Assembly (NCBI GenBank): GCA_041596215.1
Contig: JBFHIZ010000003.1
Location: forward strand, 67,645 to 131,644
DNA: 64,000 bases
Source of the DNA: JBFHIZ01 sp041596215
GTDB lineage: Bacteria; Bacillota; Clostridia; Lachnospirales; Lachnospiraceae
Direction: 5' to 3'
The position numbers were made by a program, and so were the translations under genes. This document shows positions 8,331-16,849 of the stretch, piece after piece; positions within the stretch are counted from its first letter, which is position 1; every line of letters starts with the position of its first letter. Under the pieces are notes generated by a model. The model was not told the origin of the DNA and did not search any database. It saw only the letters and a program-made list of their open reading frames with translations.

Positions 8331-8540
8331 TATTTCGTCATCATCAAAAATAAAATATCCCTCAAAACGACCACCCAAAATTTCGGCAATTTTTTGAAGT
8401 TCTTTTTCGGAAAAATTATCTCTAGCTAGTTTATTTGATAGATTTTGGCTTGATGTATCAAGCAGAGACGCAAGACTAGCAATCGTCATTTTTTTGTGCT
8501 TTAAAATAATTCTAATTTTTTCACTCATGGTTAAGTGCAT
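8328..8540 (-). CDS. Small XRE-type helix-turn-helix protein
   Basis: A 70-residue DNA-binding protein consisting almost only of a Cro/C1-type HTH: MSEKIRIILKHKKMTIASLA is followed by LLDTSSQNLSNKLARDNFSE and an EILGGRF segment ending in an acidic tail (FIFDDDEI). Such short proteins are common in Lachnospiraceae and typically resemble phage-type regulators without a sensor domain. It is transcribed convergently with the ArsR gene and divergently from the chemoreceptor. The target is unknown. ATG at 8528 is an alternative start. Confidence 0.75.
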   Translation of the reverse strand: MHLTMSEKIRIILKHKKMTIASLASLLDTSSQNLSNKLARDNFSEKELQKIAEILGGRFEGYFIFDDDEI

Positions 8541-8842
8541 TGAAATTCACCATCCTTAAATCTAATATACACATATCTTAAGGTAAATGCAATGTAAAAA
8601 ATAAGGAAAGTGTTAAAAAAATATCAAAATTTATTTGTAAAAAGAAACGAAATCGTGTAAGTTATAATTGAAAAAAAGATTTATAAATGAAATCGTGAAA
8701 GGAGGATATATCGAAAAGGCGTTCTACTTTTCGTTTTAAGTAAGATATAGAAGAAAATTAGTATGAAAAAGATGCTGTGAAAAGTTAGGGTATTATCTGT
8801 TACTACAAAGAATTACAATAAAAAGAAAAGGCGGAGCATAAT
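8541..8842. other. 302-base non-coding region between XRE gene and chemoreceptor
   Basis: No convincing ORF is present. A TATAAT lies at 8663-8668 without a well-spaced -35 box. GAAATCGTG occurs twice (around 8649 and 8689). GGAGG at 8701-8705 has no start codon after it, and CGAAAAG at 8712-8718 can pair with CTTTTCG at 8727-8733. This may be a leader of the chemoreceptor mRNA, but it matches no riboswitch class that I recognise. Confidence 0.4.
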
Positions 8843-10135
8843 ATGTTAAGGAAGAGAAAAGTGGAACAAAAAGAGAATACGAAAAATAAAATAGATGAGT
8901 TAATTCAACCGTATTTAGAAGCTGGAGAAAAAAAAGAAAGTTGCATTGTAAGTACGTTATGTACAGTCAATAATTTGTTACAGTTTATGACTAATTTAGA
9001 TTATGTAAAAGAGATGATTAGGGATGCAAATATGCAGGCGGAAATGATTGAAATGATAGCTGCAAGTAGTGAAGAAATGGCTGCTACAACAGAAGATATA
9101 TCCAATTATGTAGTGGAATCCAATGCAAATATGAAGCAAGCAAATAGTGAGACCGAAAAAAGTTTAGAAAAAGTGGATCGTACCTTTAAAAAAGTAGAAG
9201 ATGATATCAACGAAATTAATAATGTGAAGGAAATCATGTATGAAGTTAACGGAGAGATGGTCAAAATAAATGAACTTGTTAATGTTATTAAGGGCGTTGC
9301 AGATCAAACCAATCTATTATCTTTAAATGCATCCATTGAAGCAGCAAGAGCAGGCGAGCAAGGAAAAGGATTTTCTGTTGTTGCAAACGAAATCAAAATA
9401 CTTGCAGAGAATACGAAGGAACAAGTAGCAATCATAAAAACCATTGTGGATGGGCTTAATTCCAAAATTGGAAATGCAACAAGTGAAATTGACCGGGTGG
9501 TAAATACTTTTAGTGATTCGAAATTAGCTATTGATGAAGCAACAGGTGGTATTCATAAAATCAATGCAGTGATGAACCGAGTAGAGGAAAGTTTCATGGC
9601 TATATCAACAAATGTAGAAGAGCAAACAGCAACGACGCAAGAAATGTCCTCAAATTTGCAAATAATAAATGAAAAGTCCACCAGAATGAAAGTGGAAGCA
9701 GAAAGAACCGGACAAGCATTTTTTGATATTTCGCAAAAAGTAGATACCATACGAGTAAATGCTTTAAGTTGTTCCGATAAAGTGGATGCGGATACCATCA
9801 TTGAATTAAGTATCACGGATCATTTAATGTGGAAATGGAAAATATATAATATGATACTCGGATATATTGATTTGAATGCAGAAATGGTAGGAGATCATCA
9901 TAGTTGTAGATTGGGTAAATGGATAATGACATTGGATCAATCGGATAATAAGGTTAAAAATGTAATTTCTAGAATGGAGCAACCACATGATGAGATTCAT
10001 AAAATAGCAAAAAAGGCAATCAAAGCATATAAAGATGGAAATATAAATGGAGCAGAAATGCAATTGTCAGAAATCGAAAGAAATTCAAGTATAGTTGTTG
10101 AAGCACTAGAGGAATTAAAGAAATATATATCATAA
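8843..10135 (+). CDS. Soluble methyl-accepting chemotaxis protein with C-terminal CZB zinc-binding domain
   Basis: A 430-residue cytoplasmic chemoreceptor without membrane spans. The signalling hairpin is recognisable as NLLSLNASIEAARAGEQGKG (about residues 155-175), surrounded by long coiled-coil helices. From about residue 320 there is a chemoreceptor zinc-binding (CZB) domain: DHLMWKWKIY, then HHSCRLGKW and PHDEIHK supply the expected His/Cys ligands. CZB receptors are reported to sense zinc or hypochlorite-linked changes. The N-terminal ~70 residues hold no known sensor domain. No other chemotaxis gene is nearby. The gene ends in a strong terminator. Confidence 0.9.
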   Translation: MLRKRKVEQKENTKNKIDELIQPYLEAGEKKESCIVSTLCTVNNLLQFMTNLDYVKEMIRDANMQAEMIEMIAASSEEMAATTEDISNYVVESNANMKQANSETEKSLEKVDRTFKKVEDDINEINNVKEIMYEVNGEMVKINELVNVIKGVADQTNLLSLNASIEAARAGEQGKGFSVVANEIKILAENTKEQVAIIKTIVDGLNSKIGNATSEIDRVVNTFSDSKLAIDEATGGIHKINAVMNRVEESFMAISTNVEEQTATTQEMSSNLQIINEKSTRMKVEAERTGQAFFDISQKVDTIRVNALSCSDKVDADTIIELSITDHLMWKWKIYNMILGYIDLNAEMVGDHHSCRLGKWIMTLDQSDNKVKNVISRMEQPHDEIHKIAKKAIKAYKDGNINGAEMQLSEIERNSSIVVEALEELKKYIS

Positions 10136-10177
10136 AAAACGAAAGATATTATGGTGATTTATGATGAATAGTTAAGA

Positions 10178-10207
10178 AAGGAAGCATGTATACATGTTTC
10201 CTTTTTT
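10178..10207 (+). terminator. Rho-independent terminator after the chemoreceptor gene
   Basis: AAGGAAGCATG at 10178-10188 pairs with CATGTTTCCTT at 10193-10203 (one G-U pair) around TATA, followed by a run of T. Confidence 0.85.
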
Positions 10208-10300
10208 ATATTAATGAGGATTTGATTTTTTGCAAAAAATAGGATTTTATTTTTCATATATGCTACAATAAATAATTAAAAAGATAAGGTAATAGAAAAT

Positions 10301-10690
10301 ATGAGAAAAATAATTGTTTTAAAAATAAGCATACAAATAATATTTGTATGGGCTTTGCTACAAGTAGGAAATTTTATTAGTGTAAGGATAGCATCTTATG
10401 TATATATTCCTGGAAGTTTGCTTGGAATGTTGCTGCTACTTTTACTATTATTTACCAGAATAATAAAAACAGAGCAAATAGAAGAGACTAGTGGGTTTTT
10501 ACTTAAAAATATGGGGTTTTTTTACGTACCATTAGGAGTTGGTCTTTTAAACTCCGTAGATTTATTTCGTGAAGTTTGGATGGAATTTCTTTTGATTATA
10601 TTTCTTTCTTGTATTCTAGTTATGTTTGTGACGAGTAAGGTTACGGAAATGCTGATTATTTTTTTTAAAGAAAGGGAAAAACATGAATAG
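10301..10690 (+). CDS. LrgA/CidA-family holin-like membrane protein
   Basis: A 129-residue protein with four predicted membrane helices and the family segment YVYIPGSLLGMLLLLLLL near residue 33 and GFFYVPLGVGLL near 70. LrgA/CidA proteins are small membrane proteins implicated in murein-hydrolase control and, in recent work on Bacillus and Staphylococcus relatives, in pyruvate or other metabolite transport. It overlaps the LrgB gene by eight bases. The usual adjacent LytS/LytR two-component system is absent here. Confidence 0.85.
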   Translation: MRKIIVLKISIQIIFVWALLQVGNFISVRIASYVYIPGSLLGMLLLLLLLFTRIIKTEQIEETSGFLLKNMGFFYVPLGVGLLNSVDLFREVWMEFLLIIFLSCILVMFVTSKVTEMLIIFFKEREKHE

Positions 10691-11354
10691 TTTGCTTAGT
10701 ATGTTGATTACAATCATAATATATATTTTTGCGTTGCAGCTTTACAAAAAAAGTAAAATTGCAATTTTGAATCCCGTACTATTGACCATTTTAGCTATGA
10801 TTGCAGGGTTGTTAATTTTTCAAATTCCTTATGAAGAATATGAAATTCATACTTCTTTTATTACTTATATGCTTAGTCCAATTATTATTTTTTTGGCTGT
10901 TCCTATTTATAAAAATAGAGATAAAATTGGAAAAAATTTACTTCCGATTGCAATTGGCATTTTTTCGGGAATTTTGACATCGATAGTATCCGTTTACGTG
11001 CTTGGAAAATTATTTAAAATGGATGAAAAAATAATAGAATCTATTTATTCAAAATCAATTACAACGCCATTAGCATTAGAAGTAACCAAGATGGTTGATG
11101 GAATTGAAGGCGTGACAATTGTAGCAGTTTTGATTACTGGAGTTTGTGGAGCTACCATGGCACCATTTGTTATGAAAATCGGAAAAGTAAAAAATGAGAT
11201 TGCAAAAGGAGTTGGAATTGGAGCATCCTCCCATGGAGTTGGCACGTCAAAGGCTGTAGAAATGAGTACAGAAGCAGGCGGAGCAAGTGGATTAGCAATG
11301 GCTATTACCGGAGTAATCACGGTAATAATAGCTAGTATTGTATTGCATTTATAA
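10683..11354 (+). CDS. LrgB-family membrane protein
   Basis: A 223-residue membrane protein with the LrgB/CidB signature: ITTPLALEVTKMVDGIEG near residue 125 and ASSHGVGTSKAVEM near 182, plus about six hydrophobic helices. It is the partner of the upstream LrgA-type protein and starts inside its coding region, so translation is coupled. The pair probably acts as a membrane channel or transporter for a small metabolite, or modulates autolysis; the sequence cannot distinguish these. Confidence 0.88.
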   Translation: MNSLLSMLITIIIYIFALQLYKKSKIAILNPVLLTILAMIAGLLIFQIPYEEYEIHTSFITYMLSPIIIFLAVPIYKNRDKIGKNLLPIAIGIFSGILTSIVSVYVLGKLFKMDEKIIESIYSKSITTPLALEVTKMVDGIEGVTIVAVLITGVCGATMAPFVMKIGKVKNEIAKGVGIGASSHGVGTSKAVEMSTEAGGASGLAMAITGVITVIIASIVLHL

Positions 11355-11389
11355 CTTTTGTTTAAATCAAAGATGGACTCAAATTTAGG

Positions 11390-11527
11390 ATGAGAAAAAT
11401 AGGATTTCAAATGCTATATAAAGAGAATATTAAAAATATTTCATATAACTCAACAATCTTGATGTTTTCTACAGAAGGAGCTACAGAGGAAGAAAATTAT
11501 CGTAAGATTGTTTGGCATGAAGAATAA
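11390..11527 (+). CDS. Possible 45-residue small ORF
   Basis: An ATG at 11390 opens 45 codons (MRKIGFQMLYKENIKNIS onward) ending EENYRKIVWHEE. Only TTTAGG precedes the start. Its last residues resemble the C-terminal KIVWEEE of the HxlR protein encoded just downstream, so it may be a decayed duplicate tail or coincidence. No known family is recognised; it is reported because it fills an otherwise empty 260-base gap. Confidence 0.2.
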   Translation: MRKIGFQMLYKENIKNISYNSTILMFSTEGATEEENYRKIVWHEE

Positions 11528-11634
11528 TACAAAGAGATATAAAAGATACTATTTTCAAGGATTGAATAATTAAGAAAAAGCATATATTATAAAAGAGAGT
11601 ACTTTTTCAATGGAAAATGAAAATAGAGGTGAAT

Positions 11635-11991
11635 ATGGATAGCAATGGACGTGTGTTTAATTGTAATATGGAATTGACATTAAATCTTATTGGAGGAAAA
11701 TGGAAACCAATTATTATCTTTCATATAGGGAATCAAGGGGTGGTAAGATATGGAGAATTAAAACGTTTGATACCAACTATTAGTGAACGTGTATTATCTC
11801 GAGAACTAAGAGAATTAGAAGCATCAAAAATAATTACGCGAGAAGTTTTTGAAGAAAAAGTGTTACGGGTGGAGTATTCGTTAACCTTGGTGGGAAATGA
11901 TGTGCTTCCTGTTTTGTATGCATTAACAGAATGGGGAAATATCTATAATAAAAAATATCATTATGCAAAAATTGTATGGGAAGAAGAATAG
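11635..11991 (+). CDS. HxlR-family winged-helix regulator
   Basis: A roughly 118-residue HxlR/YodB-type repressor. The pattern LTLNLIGGKWKPIIIFHI, GELKRLIPTISERVLSREL and a wing ending in RVEYSLT are diagnostic. One cysteine (FNCNMEL) lies near the N terminus, the position that senses quinones or electrophiles in YodB/HypR-type members. ATG at 11635 is preferred because GAGG lies five bases upstream; ATG at 11617 is in frame but has no such site. Two nitroreductase genes follow in the same orientation, which matches the usual HxlR-nitroreductase pairing, so it probably controls them. Confidence 0.88.
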   Translation: MDSNGRVFNCNMELTLNLIGGKWKPIIIFHIGNQGVVRYGELKRLIPTISERVLSRELRELEASKIITREVFEEKVLRVEYSLTLVGNDVLPVLYALTEWGNIYNKKYHYAKIVWEEE

Positions 11992-12102
11992 ACTACGGAC
12001 AAATTTAACCGTACAGACAAAAATATCCATAATTGCATCTAAATTTTAGAAGGTATACAATTATCTTAGAAAAGATATGTATACAAAAAATTGGAGGTAA
12101 TT

Positions 12103-12756
12103 ATGGATATTTTAAAAGCAAGTAAAGAACGTTATTCGACGAAAGAATTTGATGCAACAAAAAAACTAAGTGAGGAACAGCTAGCAGGATTGGAAGAGTT
12201 GCTACAATTTGCACCATCTTCTACTAACATACAACCATGGCATTTTATTTTTGCTACATCGGAAGAAGGAAAGAAAAGAATCGCAAAGGGAGCACAAGGA
12301 TTTTATGCATTCAATGAAGCAAAAGTTCTAGATGCAGCAGCAGTAATCATATTTGCTACAAAAGTGGAGTTAACAGAAGAATACTTATTGCATGTTTTAG
12401 AGCAAGAAGATGCAGATGGAAGATTTCCACAACCAGAGTTTAAGGAACAAAATCATGGAGGAAGAAGCTATTTTGCCAACATGCATAAATATGATATTCG
12501 AGACTATCAACATTGGGCAGATAAGCAAGTCTATTTAAATTTAGGAAGTTTTCTATTAGGAGCTTCTGCATTAGGCTTAGATACGGTTGCAATGGAAGGT
12601 TTTGATTTGAAAACTTTAAACGAAGAATTTGAACTTGCAAAAAAAGGATTTGCAGCGGTTGCCGTTGTATCCGTTGGGTATCATAAGGAAGGCGATTTTA
12701 ATAAGAAGTTACCAAAATCTAGACTCCCAAAAACAGAAATTATTGATAGAATATAA
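12103..12756 (+). CDS. NfsB-type NAD(P)H nitroreductase
   Basis: A 217-residue FMN-dependent oxidoreductase of the NfsB/dihydropteridine reductase group. ERYSTKEFD near the N terminus, LLQFAPSSTNIQPWHF, and GLDTVAMEGFD in the C-terminal half match that family. It likely reduces nitro compounds or quinones. ATG at 12103 follows GGAGGT by six bases; the upstream in-frame TTG at 12091 overlaps this site and is unlikely. It follows the HxlR regulator and precedes a second nitroreductase. Confidence 0.9.
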   Translation: MDILKASKERYSTKEFDATKKLSEEQLAGLEELLQFAPSSTNIQPWHFIFATSEEGKKRIAKGAQGFYAFNEAKVLDAAAVIIFATKVELTEEYLLHVLEQEDADGRFPQPEFKEQNHGGRSYFANMHKYDIRDYQHWADKQVYLNLGSFLLGASALGLDTVAMEGFDLKTLNEEFELAKKGFAAVAVVSVGYHKEGDFNKKLPKSRLPKTEIIDRI

Positions 12757-12817
12757 GCTGATTTGAAATAGAGAGCGCTTTTTATAAAAAACGGCATATT
12801 ATGAAAGAGGTGTAGTT

Positions 12818-13321
12818 ATGAACGCAATATTTACCAGACGAAGCGTGAGAAATTTTTTGGAAAAAGATGTGGAGAAGGAAAAAATTGATAGATTATTAAG
12901 AGCTGCAATGCAAGCACCATCTGCAGCGAATCAACAACCATGGGAGTTCCTTGTGGTGACAGGAAAAGAAAACTTGAATACACTCTCACAATGTAGTCCA
13001 TATGCAGCATCTTTAAAAAATGCAAAGGTTGGAATTGTTGTGCTTGCGAATCAAGAACGACTTATGTTCAAGGATTATTGGCAGCAGGATTTGGGAGCTG
13101 CAACACAAAATATTTTGTTAGAAGCAGTAGAACTAGAACTTGGAACGGTTTGGTATGGAACAGCACCAGATCAAGAAAGAATGAAATATATTCAAAATTT
13201 ATATAATCTTCAGGAAAATTTAGTACCTTTTAGTGTTATTGCAGTAGGCTATCCAAAGAAGGAAGATGCGAATTCTTTTGTGGATCGATATGATGAGAAA
13301 AGAGTGCATTACATTAAATAA
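12818..13321 (+). CDS. Nitroreductase-family FMN oxidoreductase
   Basis: A 167-residue short nitroreductase. TRRSVRNFLEK at the N terminus and AAMQAPSAANQQPWEFLVV are the FMN-binding signatures, and ILLEAVELELGTVW plus VIAVGYPKKED close the fold. It belongs to the compact group often annotated as NADH dehydrogenase/NAD(P)H nitroreductase. It is probably co-expressed with the larger nitroreductase and HxlR regulator and ends in a clear terminator. Confidence 0.9.
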   Translation: MNAIFTRRSVRNFLEKDVEKEKIDRLLRAAMQAPSAANQQPWEFLVVTGKENLNTLSQCSPYAASLKNAKVGIVVLANQERLMFKDYWQQDLGAATQNILLEAVELELGTVWYGTAPDQERMKYIQNLYNLQENLVPFSVIAVGYPKKEDANSFVDRYDEKRVHYIK

Positions 13322-13340
13322 GAGATGAAAACGAAAAAAA

Positions 13341-13375
13341 GCAAAATCCATAAATAGTGGATTTTGCTTTTTTTT
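13341..13375 (+). terminator. Rho-independent terminator after the nitroreductase genes
   Basis: GCAAAATCCA at 13341-13350 pairs perfectly with 13358-13367 around TAAATAG and is flanked by A7 and T8 runs. Confidence 0.9.
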
Positions 13376-13417
13376 GAAATTCATTACTTTTTGATATACA
13401 ATACGTGACAAATAGAG

Positions 13418-13451
13418 AATGATAAATGACGAGTGGCTAATGATAAATGAC
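13418..13451 (+). repeat. Two direct copies of AATGATAAATGAC
   Basis: The 13-base word occurs at 13418-13430 and 13439-13451, one 21-base period apart, in the gap before the lipoprotein gene. Its role is unknown. Confidence 0.6.
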
Positions 13452-13528
13452 CAAAGGGAATAGAAATTCAATGTAACAATACGTATAATTTATTTTATAA
13501 GAATTTTTAAAATAATGAGGTGGTAAAA

Positions 13529-15100
13529 ATGAAGAAAATGCTATTGTTCATAATCTTATCGTTAGTATTCGTTGGATGTGGAAATCAAAGGAATAAAGAA
13601 AATGAAATATATGATAATGCGGTTGTAATTATATCGGAAGAGGTGCAAGAGACATCGGCAGAAAAAGAAGAATTGAAAGCAAATCAAGCAATTTTTTTGG
13701 AAAGTAAAACGATTACCCCCATGTTTTCTGTGAACGAAGATAAGGTAAAGGTAGCAATGGAAATGGGGTTTCCGACTATTTCTAGTGAATTGGATATTTA
13801 CACGTATGAGCCTAAAGATAGCGATTGCATAGAATATGATATGGATAAATTGTCGCCAGAGTTGGAAAACAAAATGAAACACAAAGGATTTGATGGAATC
13901 GAAGTTGTTTATGAGGAAACAAAGTATCTATGGAATGATTTTTTTGATGAATTAAGTGTGAATGAACAGGTACATGTAATCACCGCAAGTCTTAAGGGAA
14001 ATAGTATATATGAAGAAGATATTATCGATGAAAACGAAAAATATCAGCGCTATTATGATGAAGAGAAGGGTTTATATTTTGAAATACAGGATTTAATGAT
14101 GGGGAATTTTTTAGAGGAAGAAGAGGAACTTTCAAATGTAAAGATGGGAAATGTATGTAACTATGATTTATTAGAAGAGATTCCTTTGCCTACTTATAAT
14201 CCGATTAGAACAAAAAAGGAAGAGGAAGTGCTCTGCTATTATATTACCTTGTTTGAAGAAGAACCTACATTATATATGGAATCCATTTATCAAGATAAAT
14301 TATATAAGAAGTGGGCTCGGATTAAAGATGGGATTTTGGTTAAAGAATATGTATTTAATAAGGAGGGATTGTTGGAATCAAAAAAGGAAATACGCTCTGT
14401 TTCAGAAAAGGAAATCACACAAATTGTATTTCAAGAACCTCAAGATATGGAATATGTGGATATCACATTGTTTTTGTATTCCTATAGTGGAGGAGATTTA
14501 GAAACCTTAGCTAATGCGATAAAGGAAAAAATCCCGGCGAATAAAACTGGAATTCTCCTTTCTTTGGAAACGGGAGAAAACGTAACGATATTTACAAACG
14601 GATTAGAGGAGATGATATTACAAAATCCAGTATATTATGAGAAAGTTGTTTTAGAGTCTGGAGAAACCAGGACGTTAACTTATAGAAAAGAAGAAAGATT
14701 TTATACCATCTGCGAAGAACTAGAAACAATAGAAGTATATGATACCTCTTATAGAGAAAAGAAGTACTTTGATTTTGAGGATGTTGGGTTATTAGAAGTA
14801 AAGGAAACGAAAGTTGGTAAAAATTATTGTTTCTATGATATGAATCATAGCTCGGTGAGTGGATTATATCATGTTTATGAATATGTGATTGTAGGAGAGG
14901 AATTGGAACAGATTCGATCTTATCAAATAGAAAGTATTATGGATACGGAACCGATTCGAGAGGTCTTGTCTTATGATATTTCGTTAATTGATTATGATGA
15001 AAATATATGTGATATGAATTGCATGAATACATATGAGATAATAGATCATGGAGAAGGAAGTATAGACGATGGAGAAAATGCACCATTTTGGTTTGAGTAG
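13529..15100 (+). CDS. Large hypothetical lipoprotein
   Basis: A 523-residue predicted secreted lipoprotein. A basic start, a hydrophobic stretch and the lipobox FVGC at residues 14-17 mark cleavage and lipid attachment. The mature part is highly acidic and rich in Glu, Tyr and Ile with no repeats, catalytic motif or domain I recognise. ATG at 13529 follows GAGGTGG well; the in-frame GTG at 13520 is less likely. It is a single-gene unit between the nitroreductase terminator and a convergent HD-domain gene. Its function is unknown. Confidence 0.8.
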   Translation: MKKMLLFIILSLVFVGCGNQRNKENEIYDNAVVIISEEVQETSAEKEELKANQAIFLESKTITPMFSVNEDKVKVAMEMGFPTISSELDIYTYEPKDSDCIEYDMDKLSPELENKMKHKGFDGIEVVYEETKYLWNDFFDELSVNEQVHVITASLKGNSIYEEDIIDENEKYQRYYDEEKGLYFEIQDLMMGNFLEEEEELSNVKMGNVCNYDLLEEIPLPTYNPIRTKKEEEVLCYYITLFEEEPTLYMESIYQDKLYKKWARIKDGILVKEYVFNKEGLLESKKEIRSVSEKEITQIVFQEPQDMEYVDITLFLYSYSGGDLETLANAIKEKIPANKTGILLSLETGENVTIFTNGLEEMILQNPVYYEKVVLESGETRTLTYRKEERFYTICEELETIEVYDTSYREKKYFDFEDVGLLEVKETKVGKNYCFYDMNHSSVSGLYHVYEYVIVGEELEQIRSYQIESIMDTEPIREVLSYDISLIDYDENICDMNCMNTYEIIDHGEGSIDDGENAPFWFE

Positions 15101-15106
15101 GAAACA

Positions 15107-15601
15107 TTAATGGAAAGAAAACATAGTTCTACAGATTTCTTTTCCGCTCTTTGTTTTAAATATATTTTTATAGGCAGCAGCAATTGCTTCTGCCGAGGCG
15201 TGGTCTTCATATAGATTTACAAGAAAGTCCGCTTCTATTAAAATTTGATAATCAAGCCCATTAACTGCATGATAGGTGTGATGATGACCAATTAAGTAAA
15301 GGACTCTAGATAACATATTAGGGTCCAAATTTAATTGCTGTAATATAGGTTCCGCGATAGCGGGTCCTTCTTGCTCCTGTAATTTACCATTACATTTGCC
15401 GTATTTTTTTTCGGAAATTTTGATCCCAATATCGTGAAGGATGGCTGCAATTTCTAATGTGGTTTGCGTATCCGAATCTAAGGATTCCAATTCACCAATG
15501 AATTTTGAAAAACTATATACTTTCATAAAATGTTGAATTCGTTTTGGATCTTCAGCATAGTAGGAAATCATCTTTGTTATAAGGCTATTTATTATATCCA
15601 T
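15107..15601 (-). CDS. HD-domain phosphohydrolase-like protein
   Basis: A 164-residue HD-superfamily protein. LEIAAILHDIGI near residue 47 supplies the metal-binding HD pair and LIGHHHTY near residue 103 the further histidines; SEADFLV-type acidic residues follow (IEADFLVNLYED). Such proteins hydrolyse phosphate esters, often of nucleotides. It has no companion domain and is convergent with the lipoprotein gene, six bases from its stop. The substrate is unknown. Confidence 0.85.
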   Translation of the reverse strand: MDIINSLITKMISYYAEDPKRIQHFMKVYSFSKFIGELESLDSDTQTTLEIAAILHDIGIKISEKKYGKCNGKLQEQEGPAIAEPILQQLNLDPNMLSRVLYLIGHHHTYHAVNGLDYQILIEADFLVNLYEDHASAEAIAAAYKNIFKTKSGKEICRTMFSFH

Positions 15602-15786
15602 GGGTTCTCCTATTTCTAATTGATGGGTTCAAAAACATAATCATAATAGTCACTTTCTTCGAGAGCAAGCATACATAAGGATTAGTGATGTCGAATGAAT
15701 GCAACTAAGTTCTTCCAAATTCGATTGAAGACATTACAGAAAAGCTATAAATAAGATCATTCGATATAAACTTACAGAGAAAGAGA

Positions 15787-16692
15787 TTACTGAGAAAGCT
15801 TGATTATTGGTATATGCTTAAAGTAATCAATAATGTAATGCACCATATTATCGACTTCCTTCGATTTTCTTTTTGTTTTAGAAGTACAGCAATATAAATA
15901 TCCAGGTTCAGGGGTAAGTAGTCGAAGTACTTTTATGTCTGGGTTTGTTATTTTCTCTGCCATAATTGGAGTAACCGTAGCCATAATCATAGTATCGGTT
16001 GTGGAATTGATGATATCAAGGCTATAACTAGAAGAAAAAAGGATATTAGGGTGAATATCAAGTGTTGCACAATAGTAGTCAAATAATTCTCTGAGTGCAT
16101 TGTCTTCTGCTCCAGTTAGTATGGTTTGCTTATCTAGAAGAGAAAAAGAAATTTCTTCAAAAGAAGAAAGCGGATGATCCTTATGGATTGCAACATACAT
16201 ATATCCTTCTGCAAGAAGATTGGCATCATATTGTTTGCTATCGATTGGAGTAACGAGTAAAGCAATATCTACTTCATTTAAAAGAAGTTTATCGATACAT
16301 TTTTTTTTTGGCCATTCTTTAATTTGAAAATGAATGGTAGGGTGTTCCTTTTGAAAACGAAGAATGACTTCGGTATTTAAACCATGGGAAATACCATAGG
16401 CAAAAGCAATGGTAATAGGTTTTGTCGGAGGAATTTTATGATGTTGAATCAGAGTCTTTACTTGAGAATAAGTTTTGTACATTTGTATGAATTCGGGATG
16501 AAGTTTTGTGCAGATTTCCGTGGGAAGCACACCATGTTGTGACCGAACAAAAAGAAGTACTCCAAGCTCTTTTTCTAGAGATTGAATTTGCCGACTTAGG
16601 CCTTGTTGAGAGATAAAAAGTTTTTGACTGGCTTTGGAAATGTTTTTTTCTTCATATAAAGCAAGTAAGGATTCGATATAACGCATGTGCAT
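15787..16692 (-). CDS. LysR-family transcriptional regulator
   Basis: A 301-residue LysR regulator with an N-terminal wHTH (YIESLLALYEEKNISKASQK, then SQQGLSRQIQSLEKELG) and a type-2 periplasmic-binding-like effector domain. Its ATG lies seven bases after GGAGG on the minus strand. It is transcribed divergently from the iron-sulfur flavoprotein gene at 16850, the classic arrangement for a LysR activator and its target, and a palindrome lies between them. The effector is unknown. Confidence 0.88.
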   Translation of the reverse strand: MHMRYIESLLALYEEKNISKASQKLFISQQGLSRQIQSLEKELGVLLFVRSQHGVLPTEICTKLHPEFIQMYKTYSQVKTLIQHHKIPPTKPITIAFAYGISHGLNTEVILRFQKEHPTIHFQIKEWPKKKCIDKLLLNEVDIALLVTPIDSKQYDANLLAEGYMYVAIHKDHPLSSFEEISFSLLDKQTILTGAEDNALRELFDYYCATLDIHPNILFSSSYSLDIINSTTDTMIMATVTPIMAEKITNPDIKVLRLLTPEPGYLYCCTSKTKRKSKEVDNMVHYIIDYFKHIPIIKLSQ

Positions 16693-16745
16693 AAGTAGTC
16701 CTCCAATTTTAACAAGTAAGAAACAGAAAACCTTTTATATAGTCT

Positions 16746-16760
16746 ACAACAAAATGTTGT
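16746..16760. promoter_or_regulatory. Palindrome ACAACA-AAA-TGTTGT, candidate LysR site
   Basis: A perfect 6-bp inverted repeat with a 3-base centre lies in the divergent LysR/flavoprotein region, about 20 bases before a possible promoter (TTGTTT at 16778, TGATAA at 16801, 17 bases apart). Position fits LysR activation; binding is inferred. Confidence 0.5.
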
Positions 16761-16849
16761 GGTTGTAAATAAAGCATTGTTTTCCATTCTCGTCAAAGAA
16801 TGATAAAATTTTGTCATAAAAGAAACCACGAATTCGAATGGAGACAAGT

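Noticed and set aside
8590..8842. c-di-GMP riboswitch before the chemoreceptor
   Set aside because: Short repeats and a weak hairpin are present, but none of the conserved class I or II core sequences.
12769..12786. CcpA cre-like site around AGAGAGCGCTTTTT
   Set aside because: Only the AGCGCT centre matches; both flanks deviate from the cre consensus and the site lies between two nitroreductase genes.
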